Made by a program: the position numbers and the translations under genes
The notes under the pieces: model-generated
The model's input: only the letters and a program-made list of their open reading frames with translations
What the model was told of the DNA's origin: nothing
The model's database searches: none
Part shown: piece after piece, positions 24,890-32,512 of the stretch
Position numbering within the stretch: position 1 is the first letter of the stretch
Layout of the letters: every line of letters starts with the position of its first letter
DNA from: Streptomyces davaonensis JCM 4913
GTDB taxonomy: Bacteria; Actinomycetota; Actinomycetes; Streptomycetales; Streptomycetaceae
Length of the DNA: 64,000 nucleotides
Direction of reading: 5' to 3'
Assembly (NCBI RefSeq): GCF_000349325.1
Contig: NC_020504.1
Span: 3,630,053-3,694,052, forward strand

Positions 24890-25976
24890 GCCTCCGAGAC
24901 CTGACGAGCTAGAGGTATCCATCTTTGGCCCAGGTAAAGGTGAATCCGTTGTGCTTCACCTTGGGCTAGGGCGCTGGATAGTGGTGGATTCCTGCGTTGA
25001 TCAGGAAGATGGCACTGTGCCAGGCCTTGAGTATCTTTACCGAATGGGCGTGAACCCTTCCACTGATGTTCGAATGATCGTTGGCACTCATGCTCACGAC
25101 GATCACTTCGCAGGCATTTCTTCCTTCTTCGAGGCCTGTCAGAGCGCCACATTCGTTGTTTCTGATGCTCTAACAAACGAAGAGTTTTTGGCTCTGCTTT
25201 GCGCTGACGCTGAAATACCCCAGCCAGCACGTTACAGCTCATATAGTGAGTATCGACGCATCTTTGAGATTGCGGAGTCCAGAAAAGGGAAAGATGGTTT
25301 CCGGCCGCTTCGGCGAGCCAGCGAGGGTAAACGGCTGCTTGACTTTCCGAATGTTCAGGGATTTCCAGGAGTCCAGGTGACCGCTCTGTCGCCTTCTGAG
25401 CATGCTAAAACGCGGGCCCTTCGCGCCTTGGCTGCCCAGTCCCCTGAAGTAAGCGCCCGCCGTGGACGAGTTCCAGCCTTGGATCCCAATGATGCGTCGA
25501 TTGCCCTATGGGTTGAAGCCGGAGACGTTCGTGTACTTCTAGGTGCCGACTTGCTTGTCGGCCCTCTCGGTTGTGGCTGGCAGGCAGTGGTGGAGAGTTT
25601 TACACCCGAAGGTCAAGCATCCCTATACAAAGTCGCTCATCACGGCGGGGAAAGTTCCCATCATCAACCTGCTTGGGAAAAGTTCCTCATTGAAAATCCC
25701 GTCGCAGTTTTGGCCCCATATCGCAGAGCGGGAAGCAATCAACCGCAACCAAAAGACGTGGAGCGGATTCTTTCCCTGACGGATCGAGCCTATATTACGG
25801 CGACAGGTTCTCCCACCCCTTCCCGTGCAACCAAGAAGGAGAAATCAAAATTGGGAACCCTCGCTAAGAATGTGAGAAATGTTTGGGGAAAGGTAGGGCA
25901 AGTACGAGCTCGGCGGGCAGTAAACGGAGGCGATTGGGTCGTGCGCACCTTCCCTCCTGCCGGGCCTCTGGCGTAG
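24870..25976 (+). CDS. Cargo operon gene 3: soluble ComEC-like metallo-beta-lactamase, probable nuclease effector
   Basis: 368 residues with a full MBL-fold active site: GTHAHDDHFAGI (HxHxDH) near residue 72, VLLGADLLVG for the later metal aspartate, and YKVAHHGGESSHH near 255 for the last histidine. The order and the AHHGG-x-S-x-H block, followed by NPVAVLAPYRRAG and a KDVERIL helix, closely match the C-terminal domain of the competence protein ComEC, which degrades DNA; the ComEC channel is absent, so this version is cytosolic. The basic tail (KKEKSKLG...RARRAVNGG) could bind nucleic acid. The only plausible start is TTG 24870, inside gene 2. Confidence 0.82.
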   Translation: MKTCSTEPPRPDELEVSIFGPGKGESVVLHLGLGRWIVVDSCVDQEDGTVPGLEYLYRMGVNPSTDVRMIVGTHAHDDHFAGISSFFEACQSATFVVSDALTNEEFLALLCADAEIPQPARYSSYSEYRRIFEIAESRKGKDGFRPLRRASEGKRLLDFPNVQGFPGVQVTALSPSEHAKTRALRALAAQSPEVSARRGRVPALDPNDASIALWVEAGDVRVLLGADLLVGPLGCGWQAVVESFTPEGQASLYKVAHHGGESSHHQPAWEKFLIENPVAVLAPYRRAGSNQPQPKDVERILSLTDRAYITATGSPTPSRATKKEKSKLGTLAKNVRNVWGKVGQVRARRAVNGGDWVVRTFPPAGPLA

Positions 25977-26100
25977 TGCTCTTGGGCTGCGGAGGCGGCC
26001 CCGTACCAAGGCTCAGCCACCCACACGCCAGCTCTGGCAGGCGTCGTCTCTGGGCCGTGTCCGGGCCGTCCAACGTGACCCGACGCCAACCGACAACGAC

Positions 26101-26142
26101 AGAAGCCCACGGCATCTGAGCTGGTCAGAGCCGTGGGCTTCT
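26101..26142. terminator. Strong bidirectional hairpin between cargo operon and moeZ
   Basis: AGAAGCCCACGGC (26101-26113) pairs perfectly with GCCGTGGGCTTCT (26130-26142), and TCTGA/TCAGA can extend the stem inside the loop. Outer GACAGAAG/CTTCTGTC bases extend it further with a three-base bulge. It lies within the element, before attR, and would insulate moeZ from the cargo transcript. Confidence 0.85.
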
Positions 26143-26171
26143 TCTGTCTCGCTGGTCAGCGGAACCGCTGT

Positions 26172-27350
26172 TTAGTAGACCGGCTTGTGCGGTTCGATCT
26201 GGTTGACCCAGCCGATGACGCCGCCGCCGACGTGGACCGCGTCGGCGAAGCCCGCGGACTTCAGGACCGCGAGGACCTCCGCGCTGCGGACACCCGTCTT
26301 GCAGTGCAGGACGATCTTCTTGTCCTGGGGGAGGCCCTCGAGGGCGGTGCCCATGAGGAACTCGTTCTTCGGGATCAGCTTGGCGCCGGGGATCGAGACG
26401 ATCTCGTACTCGTTGATCTCACGGACATCGATGATCTCGATGCTCTCGCCGTCGTCGATCCACTCCTTGAGCTGCTTGGGAGTGATCGTCGAGCCGGCCG
26501 CGGCCTCCTGGGCCTCCTCGGAGACGACGCCGCAGAAGGCCTCGTAGTCGATGAGCTCGGTGACGGTGGGGTTCTCGCCGCAGACCGCGCAGTTCGGGTC
26601 CTTGCGGACCTTGACCTGGCGGTACTGCATCTCCAGGGCGTCGTAGATCATCAGTCGGCCGACCAGGGGCTCGCCGGTGCCGGTGAGGACCTTGATGGCC
26701 TCGGTGACCTGGATGGAGCCGATGGACGCGCACAGCACGCCCAGCACGCCGCCCTCGGCGCAGGAGGGGACCATGCCCGGCGGCGGGGGCTCCGGGTAGA
26801 GGCAGCGGTAGCAGGGTCCGTGCTCGGACCAGAAGACCGAGGCCTGACCGTCGAAGCGGTAGATCGAACCCCAGACGTACGGCTTGTTCAGCAGCACACA
26901 GGCGTCGTTCACCAGGTAGCGCGTGGCGAAGTTGTCGGTGCCGTCGACGATCAGGTCGTACTGGCTGAAGATGTCCATCACGTTGTCGGCCTCGAGCCGC
27001 TCTTCGTGAAGGATCACGTTCACGTACGGGTTGATGCCGAGGACGGAGTCGCGCGCGGACTCGGCCTTGGAGCGGCCGATGTCGGCCTGGCTGTGGATGA
27101 TCTGGCGCTGCAGGTTCGACTCGTCGACCTCGTCGAACTCCACGATGCCGAGGGTGCCGACGCCCGCGGCGGCCAGGTACATCAGCGCCGGCGAGCCCAG
27201 GCCGCCGGCGCCCACACAGAGCACCTTGGCGTTCTTGAGCCGCTTCTGCCCGTCCATCCCCACATCGGGGATGATCAGGTGGCGGGAGTACCTGCGGACC
27301 TCGTCTACGGTGAGCTCAGGAGCTGGCTCGACCAGGGGTGGCAGCGACAC
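26172..27350 (-). CDS. moeZ: MoeZ: adenylyltransferase-sulfurtransferase (ThiF + rhodanese)
   Basis: 392 residues. The N-terminal E1-like domain has the nucleotide loop GAGGLGSPALMYLAAAG near residue 44, VEFDEVDESNLQRQ, and zinc cysteines CYRC and CAVC. The C-terminal rhodanese domain (from about 290) has the active loop HCKTGVRS with the persulfide cysteine. It activates and sulfurates the C-terminal glycine of sulfur-carrier proteins (molybdopterin synthase small subunit, CysO/ThiS-like carriers). The last codons lie in the attR core: the element supplies the present TAA stop, while the left copy supplies a TGA, so the protein length is unchanged by integration. GTG start at 27350. Confidence 0.92.
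   Translation of the reverse strand: MSLPPLVEPAPELTVDEVRRYSRHLIIPDVGMDGQKRLKNAKVLCVGAGGLGSPALMYLAAAGVGTLGIVEFDEVDESNLQRQIIHSQADIGRSKAESARDSVLGINPYVNVILHEERLEADNVMDIFSQYDLIVDGTDNFATRYLVNDACVLLNKPYVWGSIYRFDGQASVFWSEHGPCYRCLYPEPPPPGMVPSCAEGGVLGVLCASIGSIQVTEAIKVLTGTGEPLVGRLMIYDALEMQYRQVKVRKDPNCAVCGENPTVTELIDYEAFCGVVSEEAQEAAAGSTITPKQLKEWIDDGESIEIIDVREINEYEIVSIPGAKLIPKNEFLMGTALEGLPQDKKIVLHCKTGVRSAEVLAVLKSAGFADAVHVGGGVIGWVNQIEPHKPVY
26174..26184. repeat. attR core (right copy of 11-bp direct repeat, in the moeZ 3' end)
   Basis: AGTAGACCGGC, matching 14349-14359. On the minus strand it encodes the last Pro-Val-Tyr of MoeZ and the first stop base. Bases beyond the core differ between the two copies, so the identity block is short for an AICE. 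Confidence 0.6.
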
Positions 27351-27413
27351 GGGGGCTCCGTTGGTCGGTTCATCACTACGGTTGTTCTCTCCGTAACAGT
27401 GCCATGGCCTTTT

Positions 27414-28163
27414 TCATTCCGAGACACCTGTTCCGATCCGCGAGACGATTTCGTCCCAGTAGCCGGGCATCGTCTCCCAGGGATCGGCTCGGCCGTCGCC
27501 GTCCGTGCGGTCGGTGAACCAGATCGTGGCGGCACCCTGCCAGCGGGCGACGCGCAGCGCTTCCTCCAGATGACCGAGGGGCACTCCGTGGACGAAGTGG
27601 CAGAAACGGTCGGGGGGATAGTCCGCGGTCCACTCCGCCACCTGCGACCAGCGGTAGTCGCTCCACGGGCCGGAGAAGGTGACCAGCTGGTCGGCGTGCT
27701 CGGCATAGCCGGGGTAGGGGTGCGTGCCGTGACCGAGGACGATGTGGGCGTCGTCACGCAGCGCCCGGAGCGTGGTGATCATGCGCCGGATCTCCGGCAG
27801 CGCGGTCCGCTCCGTGGGACAGCGGTCCAGCAGGAAGCCGTCGACCCGGTACCAGTCGAGGTAGCGATGAGCCTCGGAGATCACCTCCCCGAAGGGGCTG
27901 GCACCGTAGGTGGCGTCCAGTCGGCCGAGGACCCGGACTCCGGCGGTGCGCAGCCGGGCGGCCGCCTGGAGGCAGTGCGGGTCGGGGCGGCTGCCGGGTC
28001 CGTCGGAGACGTTGAGCGCGGCCCAGTGCACGGGGGTGCCGGGGCGGGTGAGTTCGGCCCATTCGGCCGGGGCGACGAGGGGGTGGGCGAAGCCGGGCAC
28101 ACCGAGGCCGGTGCGCAGGTCGGTGCCGGCGGTGCCGGGTTTGGTGCTGGTCAGATGCGGCAT
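27414..28163 (-). CDS. Spherulin-4 family (GH135-like) glycoside hydrolase
   Basis: 249 residues of the spherulation-specific family 4. The TIM-barrel acidic positions are visible in LGRLDATYGASPFGEVISEA and the DWYRVDGFLLDRCPTERTALP stretch split by a turn, plus LGHGTHPYPGYA. The fungal member Sph3 (GH135) cuts the galactosamine polymer galactosaminogalactan. No signal peptide is seen, so it may act inside the cell or be exported another way. The start ATG 28163 overlaps the dehydratase stop by 13 bases, and it is the last gene of the PelF-like operon, which suggests that it trims the polymer made by that operon. Confidence 0.8.
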   Translation of the reverse strand: MPHLTSTKPGTAGTDLRTGLGVPGFAHPLVAPAEWAELTRPGTPVHWAALNVSDGPGSRPDPHCLQAAARLRTAGVRVLGRLDATYGASPFGEVISEAHRYLDWYRVDGFLLDRCPTERTALPEIRRMITTLRALRDDAHIVLGHGTHPYPGYAEHADQLVTFSGPWSDYRWSQVAEWTADYPPDRFCHFVHGVPLGHLEEALRVARWQGAATIWFTDRTDGDGRADPWETMPGYWDEIVSRIGTGVSE

Positions 28164-29110
28164 GCCGCCTCCATCCAGATGTCTGCGAGGGACTCTTCGA
28201 GGTTGATCCGGGGCCGCCAGCCGAGCCGGTCGCGCGCGGTGCGCACATCGGCCTGCTGCCAGCTGCCGCAGCCGTCCGGGTACGGGTACGCGACGGGGGC
28301 CGCGTGGTCGGATTCGGAGCGCGGGTGGCCGATGGACGCGCGCAGCGGGCCGGGCGGGCCGTCGAGTTCGTGGAGGGCGCCGCCGTATCCCGCCACCCGG
28401 GCGAGGACCGCCGCGGCGTCGCGGAGCCGGACGGCGCGGCCGGAGCCGATGTTGATGACCCCCTGCGCGGCGGAGAGGGAGGCCGCGTGCACGGCTCGGG
28501 CGACGTCACGCACGTCGACGAAGTCCCGCTGTGCGCCGAGTCCGCCGAGTTTGAGCTCACCGTCGCCGGACTGCATCGCGCGGCGCATGGCCTCGGCGAG
28601 GCGGCCGAGCGGGGAGCCGGCGGGGGTGCCGGGGCCCGCCGGGGAGAAGACGCGCAGCACCACGGCGTCCAGGCCGGAGCCGAGGACGAGTTCGGTGGCG
28701 GCGAGTTTGCTCACGCCGTACGGGCCGCCGGGCCGCGGGACGGCGTCCTCGGCCGTGGAGGAGCCGGGCTGGCTGGGTCCGTACTCGGCGCCGCAGCCGA
28801 TCTGCACCAGACGGGCGCCACAGCCGCTGCGGCGCAGCGCCTCGCAGACGGTGGCGACGGCGACGGTGTTGTGGCGGGTGAGCTCGCGGGCGCCGCCGCG
28901 GGTGGCGCCCGCGCAGTTGATGACGACGCCCGGGTGGACCGCGTCGAGGAAGCGGGTGAGGGCGCCGGGGCTGCCGGACGCGAGGTCGAAGCGGACGTCG
29001 GCGTCGTCGCCGCGGCCCAGCGCGGTGAGCTGGACGGCGGGGTCGGCGAGCAGACGGTCGGCGACATAGCGGCCGAGGTAGCCGTTGGCTCCGATCAGCA
29101 GGACTCTCAT
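28151..29110 (-). CDS. NAD-dependent sugar-nucleotide epimerase/dehydratase
   Basis: 319-residue extended short-chain dehydrogenase. N-terminal Rossmann motif GANGYLGRYV, VVINCAGATRGG, the catalytic YGVSK near residue 130 with an upstream serine/threonine region, and LRVFSPAGPGTP. This is the fold of GalE/RmlD-type enzymes that remodel nucleotide sugars. ATG 29110 overlaps the stop of a 15-codon frame with a strong ribosome site. It lies between the membrane protein and the spherulin-4 hydrolase; it may supply the sugar precursor for the PelF-like transferase. Exact substrate unknown. Confidence 0.85.
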   Translation of the reverse strand: MRVLLIGANGYLGRYVADRLLADPAVQLTALGRGDDADVRFDLASGSPGALTRFLDAVHPGVVINCAGATRGGARELTRHNTVAVATVCEALRRSGCGARLVQIGCGAEYGPSQPGSSTAEDAVPRPGGPYGVSKLAATELVLGSGLDAVVLRVFSPAGPGTPAGSPLGRLAEAMRRAMQSGDGELKLGGLGAQRDFVDVRDVARAVHAASLSAAQGVINIGSGRAVRLRDAAAVLARVAGYGGALHELDGPPGPLRASIGHPRSESDHAAPVAYPYPDGCGSWQQADVRTARDRLGWRPRINLEESLADIWMEAACRI

Positions 29111-29154
29111 CGCGCGGCTCCCGGGGCCGAGAGCTCGGGTCGGGAGGTGATCAT
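29107..29154 (-). CDS. Possible 15-codon leader frame coupled to the dehydratase
   Basis: ATG at 29154 follows GAAGGAGAACCCCAC, the best ribosome site in the operon. The frame encodes MITSRPELSAPGAAR and its TGA overlaps the dehydratase ATG (ATGA). It may exist only to load ribosomes onto the dehydratase gene after the 93-base gap from the membrane-protein gene. No homology expected at this size. Confidence 0.4.
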   Translation of the reverse strand: MITSRPELSAPGAAR

Positions 29155-29203
29155 GTGGGGTTCTCCTTCGGAGGGATGGTGCGGGACCTGCGCGTGCGGC
29201 GCG

Positions 29204-30562
29204 TCAGCACGGGACGTCCGGCGTGGCGTGGGCCGAGGCTCGGGTCAGGGTGCGGGAGGAGTGGATGAGCAGGGTCAGGGCGCCCGCGCCGCAGACGAGC
29301 GTGGGCACGGCGCCGGGGCCCCAGGTGGTGACGAGGGACTCCACGGGGGTGGCCAGGAAGGCGCAGCCGGGGAGCCGGGCGGCGAACACCGAGGCGAGCG
29401 CGGTGGCCTCGGCACCCGTCGCGACGCTGAGGACCAGGGCGGGCGCGTGCGTGAAGCCGTGGGCGGCGAGCAGGCGGGCGAGCAGCAGGAGGGCGCCCAG
29501 GGTGAGGATCTGGGGGTAGGCGGCGAGCTCGTCGAGGGCGACTCCGGACAGGGCCAGCAGTGCGGTGAGGGCGGCCAGGTACAGGGCGAACGTGCCCAGC
29601 AGCAGGGGCTGTACCGAGGTGGCGTACTCCTCCAGGCCCCGGCTGGCCGCGAGTCTGCGACGGGCGCGGGCGGCGAAGAGGTGGGCGCACCAGGCCGCGG
29701 GGGCGCAGGACAGGGCGAGGGCGAGGACACCGGCGGCGGCCGAGGGCCAGGCGCCGTGCGGGGATCCCGTGGGCAGGGCGTCGGGGCCGCCGGTGAGAGC
29801 GGCGCTCAGGAGCGCGTCGCCCAGGGCCGCGTAGGCGATCAGCCAGCAGGTCCAGGCCGCGGTGGGGCGTTGGGCGCGGTCCGCGAGGCGCAGCGGGCCA
29901 CGGGACAGGGCCGCGCGCAGGGCGAGGGCCACGGCCGGCGCGCCGACGACAGCCACGATCAGCCGGGGCTGCCCTTCGGTGAGCCGCAGGCCGGTGGCCG
30001 TCGCCGCGCACAACACCCCGGGGAGCAGGGCGAGTACGGCCCAGTCGGCCCGCGCCCTGGGGGCGTCCGGGGTCGTGGTGCGCGCCGGGGCGTCCCCGTC
30101 GCGGGGCACGCGCGCGTACATCTCCTCCGCGAGCGAGAACACGTCCCGGTGCCGGAAGCGCGCCGCGGTGCGATCGGTGACGCCGTGCGCCTCCAGGCCC
30201 GCAGCGATCTCCAGGGGGTCCACGGCCCGCTCGCACAGCTCACGGTGCCGGTGCATCAGCGCCTTCACGGGGTCGACGGTCGTGCGGCGCCCGGCGGTCT
30301 GCGGGCGCTCGGCGGCGGGCGCGGAACGCGGCTCGCCGGACTCCGGTACGGCGGACCCCGGCACGGCGGACTCTTGTACGGCGGCCTCCGATACGGCGGT
30401 CACGGGCGCGGAACCCAGCCCGCCTGACCCCGTTGACTCCGACCCCGCCACGTCCGACCCCGCCAGGTCCGCCTCCCCCACCGCCCACTCCTTGGACCGC
30501 ACGTCCCAGCCCCCGGGACTGCTCGGTTTCCCGGGGCGGTCCAGTTCGCCCAGGCCGCTCAT
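29204..30562 (-). CDS. Multi-pass membrane protein of the PelF-like operon
   Basis: 452 residues. The N-terminal 150 are cytosolic with Ser/Gly/Glu-rich sequence including a short repeat (AAVQESAVPGSAVPESG), then a helical part (MHRHRELCERAVDPLEIAAGL). From about residue 155 there are roughly eight membrane helices (e.g. WAVLALLPGVLCAATATGL, LIVAVVGAPAVALALRAAL, LLGTFALYLAALTALLAL, GAVPTLVCGAGALTLLIH). Its ATG overlaps the glycosyltransferase stop (ATGA), so the two act together. By position it could be the exporter or PelG-like partner, though no PelG signature is evident. Confidence 0.75.
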   Translation of the reverse strand: MSGLGELDRPGKPSSPGGWDVRSKEWAVGEADLAGSDVAGSESTGSGGLGSAPVTAVSEAAVQESAVPGSAVPESGEPRSAPAAERPQTAGRRTTVDPVKALMHRHRELCERAVDPLEIAAGLEAHGVTDRTAARFRHRDVFSLAEEMYARVPRDGDAPARTTTPDAPRARADWAVLALLPGVLCAATATGLRLTEGQPRLIVAVVGAPAVALALRAALSRGPLRLADRAQRPTAAWTCWLIAYAALGDALLSAALTGGPDALPTGSPHGAWPSAAAGVLALALSCAPAAWCAHLFAARARRRLAASRGLEEYATSVQPLLLGTFALYLAALTALLALSGVALDELAAYPQILTLGALLLLARLLAAHGFTHAPALVLSVATGAEATALASVFAARLPGCAFLATPVESLVTTWGPGAVPTLVCGAGALTLLIHSSRTLTRASAHATPDVPC

Positions 30563-32322
30563 CGCGCGCCCTCCACGGCCACATGGGAAGTGGCCCGAAC
30601 CGGCGGTCCCGCCGCCGCCCAGCCGGGGCCGCCGCGGGCCACCAGACGCGCCGCCGGGCCGGTCCAGCGGCCGGGGACGTGGGCCTCGGCGGGCACGGCG
30701 AACGGCAGCGGCTCGCCCGTCTCGTCCAGGACGACCCGACGCACCGGGCAGCGCGCGACGATCTCCAGGTAAATGCCGTGAAATGCCGCGACGTTCTGCT
30801 CCACGGTGAACAGTTCGAGGGCACGCGCGCGTGCGGCCGCGCCCAGGCGCTCACGGCGCTCGGGGTCGCGCAGCAGTGCCACGCACGCCTCCGTGAGCGC
30901 CCGCGGATTGCGCGGCGGCGCGACGAGCCCGGTGCCGCCGATGGCTTCCACCACCGCGCCGACATCCGTCGACACCGTCGCACGGCCGCAGAACATCGCC
31001 TCGACCAGGCTGATCGGGAAGCCCTCGACGACGCTGGACAGCACGGTCACGGCACCCGCGGCGTACGCGTCGGCGACCGTCGGCAGCTCCGGTCCGCCGA
31101 TCTCCTCGAAGGAGACGGGGTTGTCGCCGACGGCGTGCAGACCGTCCGCCTCGTCGGGAAAGAGCTGCGCGGCCAGCGCCTTGCAGTGGCCGAGATAGGC
31201 CTCGCCCTCGGAACCCGCGGCGGCACCGACGATGCGCAGCCGCGTCTTCGGCTCCTCCTTGCGGATCTCGGCGAAGGCGTGCAGCAGCGACACGAGGTCC
31301 TTGGCGGGCTCCACCCGGCCGACCCAGACCAGCGTGTCCGGGTCCGCGGTCTCCGGGGCCTCGCCGACCTCCGAGAAGCGGGCGGCGTCCATGCCGGGAT
31401 AGACGGTGCGCAGCTTGGCGCGGTCGGCACCGCAGTGTTCCTGCCAGCGGCGGGCGTGCGCGTTGCCGGGGGTGATGACCTCGGCCCGGGTGTAGATCTC
31501 GGCGGCCAGTCGGCCGTGGAAGGCGGCGAGCAGGGCTCGTACGGCGGGCGGCGCGTCGGTGGACGCCAGATAGTGCGTGCGCAGCCGTACGCCGTACTCC
31601 GTCACCAGCAGAGGTACGCCGGAGAAGTGGCGGGCGAGCAGTCCGGGCAGGGCGGCGGGCCCGCCGGCGGCGGCGTGGCAGAGGTCGACCGAGCCCAGGC
31701 CGTCGTCCTCGTACCAGTCGAGCGAGAGGGGGCGCAGAGCGCGTTCCAGATGCGCGGCGACGGTGAGGAGCTCGGGTACGCGCGCCTCGCGCGCCGTGCG
31801 GAGGGCGCCCGGCGCACGACACGCGCGCTCCAGGGCGCGCACGGCGGTCTCGGAGCGCAGCGCGCCGGCCAGGCCGCCCTCGTCACGCGCGAGTTCGGCA
31901 AGCCCGTACAGCGCGCTGCCGAAACGGTCCGCCACATCATCCGACGCGCCCTCGGAACACGCGCCCCCGTTGCGGGCATCCCCGTTGCGCGCACCACCGG
32001 CGCGAACATCCCCGCCGCGAGACTCCTCCGCCCCGGCGCACAACACCGCCGCCAACGCGCCGTAGTGCTCGCTGAAACGCCGGCGCGCACGCCTCCCGTA
32101 CACCACCCCGTCTTCCTCCGCGCTCCACAGCGGCGCGGTCCGCACCCGCCTGACCTGTTGCGGCAGCGGGACCCAGCCCTCGTCCTCCTGGCGCTCGCTG
32201 CGGCTGAGCGCGTAGACGTCGAACTCGTGCTGCCCGAGCCCGCGCACGAGCCGGTCGCACCAGAGCCTGGCGTCACCGCTCACATACGGATAGCCACCCT
32301 CCGTAAGCAGTCCGATGCGCAC
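30559..32322 (-). CDS. PelF-like GT4 glycosyltransferase (DUF3492)
   Basis: 587 residues. The N-terminus RIGLLTEGGYPYVSGDARLW is the DUF3492 signature of PelF-type transferases (EGxYPYVxG). The C-terminal half is a GT-B GT4 domain: VYPGMDAARFSEVG, LVWVGRVEPAKDLVSLLHAF, LRIVGAAAGSE, then SVVEGFPISLVEAMFCGRATVSTD with the donor-binding ExxxxxxxE. PelF polymerises the Pel polysaccharide from UDP-GalNAc/GlcNAc in the cytosol. The GTG at 32322 (VRIGLL) with GGGGG upstream was chosen over an open frame to 32427. First gene of a four-gene operon. Confidence 0.84.
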   Translation of the reverse strand: MRIGLLTEGGYPYVSGDARLWCDRLVRGLGQHEFDVYALSRSERQEDEGWVPLPQQVRRVRTAPLWSAEEDGVVYGRRARRRFSEHYGALAAVLCAGAEESRGGDVRAGGARNGDARNGGACSEGASDDVADRFGSALYGLAELARDEGGLAGALRSETAVRALERACRAPGALRTAREARVPELLTVAAHLERALRPLSLDWYEDDGLGSVDLCHAAAGGPAALPGLLARHFSGVPLLVTEYGVRLRTHYLASTDAPPAVRALLAAFHGRLAAEIYTRAEVITPGNAHARRWQEHCGADRAKLRTVYPGMDAARFSEVGEAPETADPDTLVWVGRVEPAKDLVSLLHAFAEIRKEEPKTRLRIVGAAAGSEGEAYLGHCKALAAQLFPDEADGLHAVGDNPVSFEEIGGPELPTVADAYAAGAVTVLSSVVEGFPISLVEAMFCGRATVSTDVGAVVEAIGGTGLVAPPRNPRALTEACVALLRDPERRERLGAAARARALELFTVEQNVAAFHGIYLEIVARCPVRRVVLDETGEPLPFAVPAEAHVPGRWTGPAARLVARGGPGWAAAGPPVRATSHVAVEGAR

Positions 32323-32402
32323 GAGCGCACCCCCGATCTCCCGTAAGGGGAGCCGCCGTTGACCCGGCGGCTCGCAGCGGGACGAACGTATGCGGACAAG
32401 GC

Positions 32403-32436
32403 GGTGGCGCGACGGACGGTTGTCCATCGCGCCACC
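32403..32436. terminator. Hairpin between the ABC operon and the PelF-like operon
   Basis: GGTGGCGCGA (32403-32412) pairs perfectly with TCGCGCCACC (32427-32436) over a 14-base loop. It follows the end of the leftward ABC transporter operon and lies in the promoter region of the PelF-like operon, so it probably ends the first transcript. No U-run follows on the minus strand. Confidence 0.55.
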
Positions 32437-32512
32437 AAAAGGGGTGAACGGTCGTAACTTTCCCGTGCGGGTGACGTTTCGTCGCGCTAAGAGATCATGC
32501 AGTCACGTTTCG

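Larger units (their letters stand above)
14349..26184. mobile_element. Integrated actinomycete integrative and conjugative element (AICE), pSAM2 type, about 11.8 kb
   Basis: Complete AICE backbone: tyrosine integrase, excisionase, RepSA-type initiator, Spd-like small proteins, FtsK/TraSA transfer ATPase, XRE regulator, Nudix and HD proteins, plus an AT-richer cargo operon at the right end. Boundaries are an 11-bp direct repeat, AGTAGACCGGC, at 14349-14359 and 26174-26184. The left copy is 44 bases from the integrase stop, where attP normally lies. The right copy covers the final Pro-Val-Tyr codons of moeZ. All backbone genes needed for excision, rolling-circle replication and conjugal transfer look intact, so it may be active. 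Confidence 0.85.
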
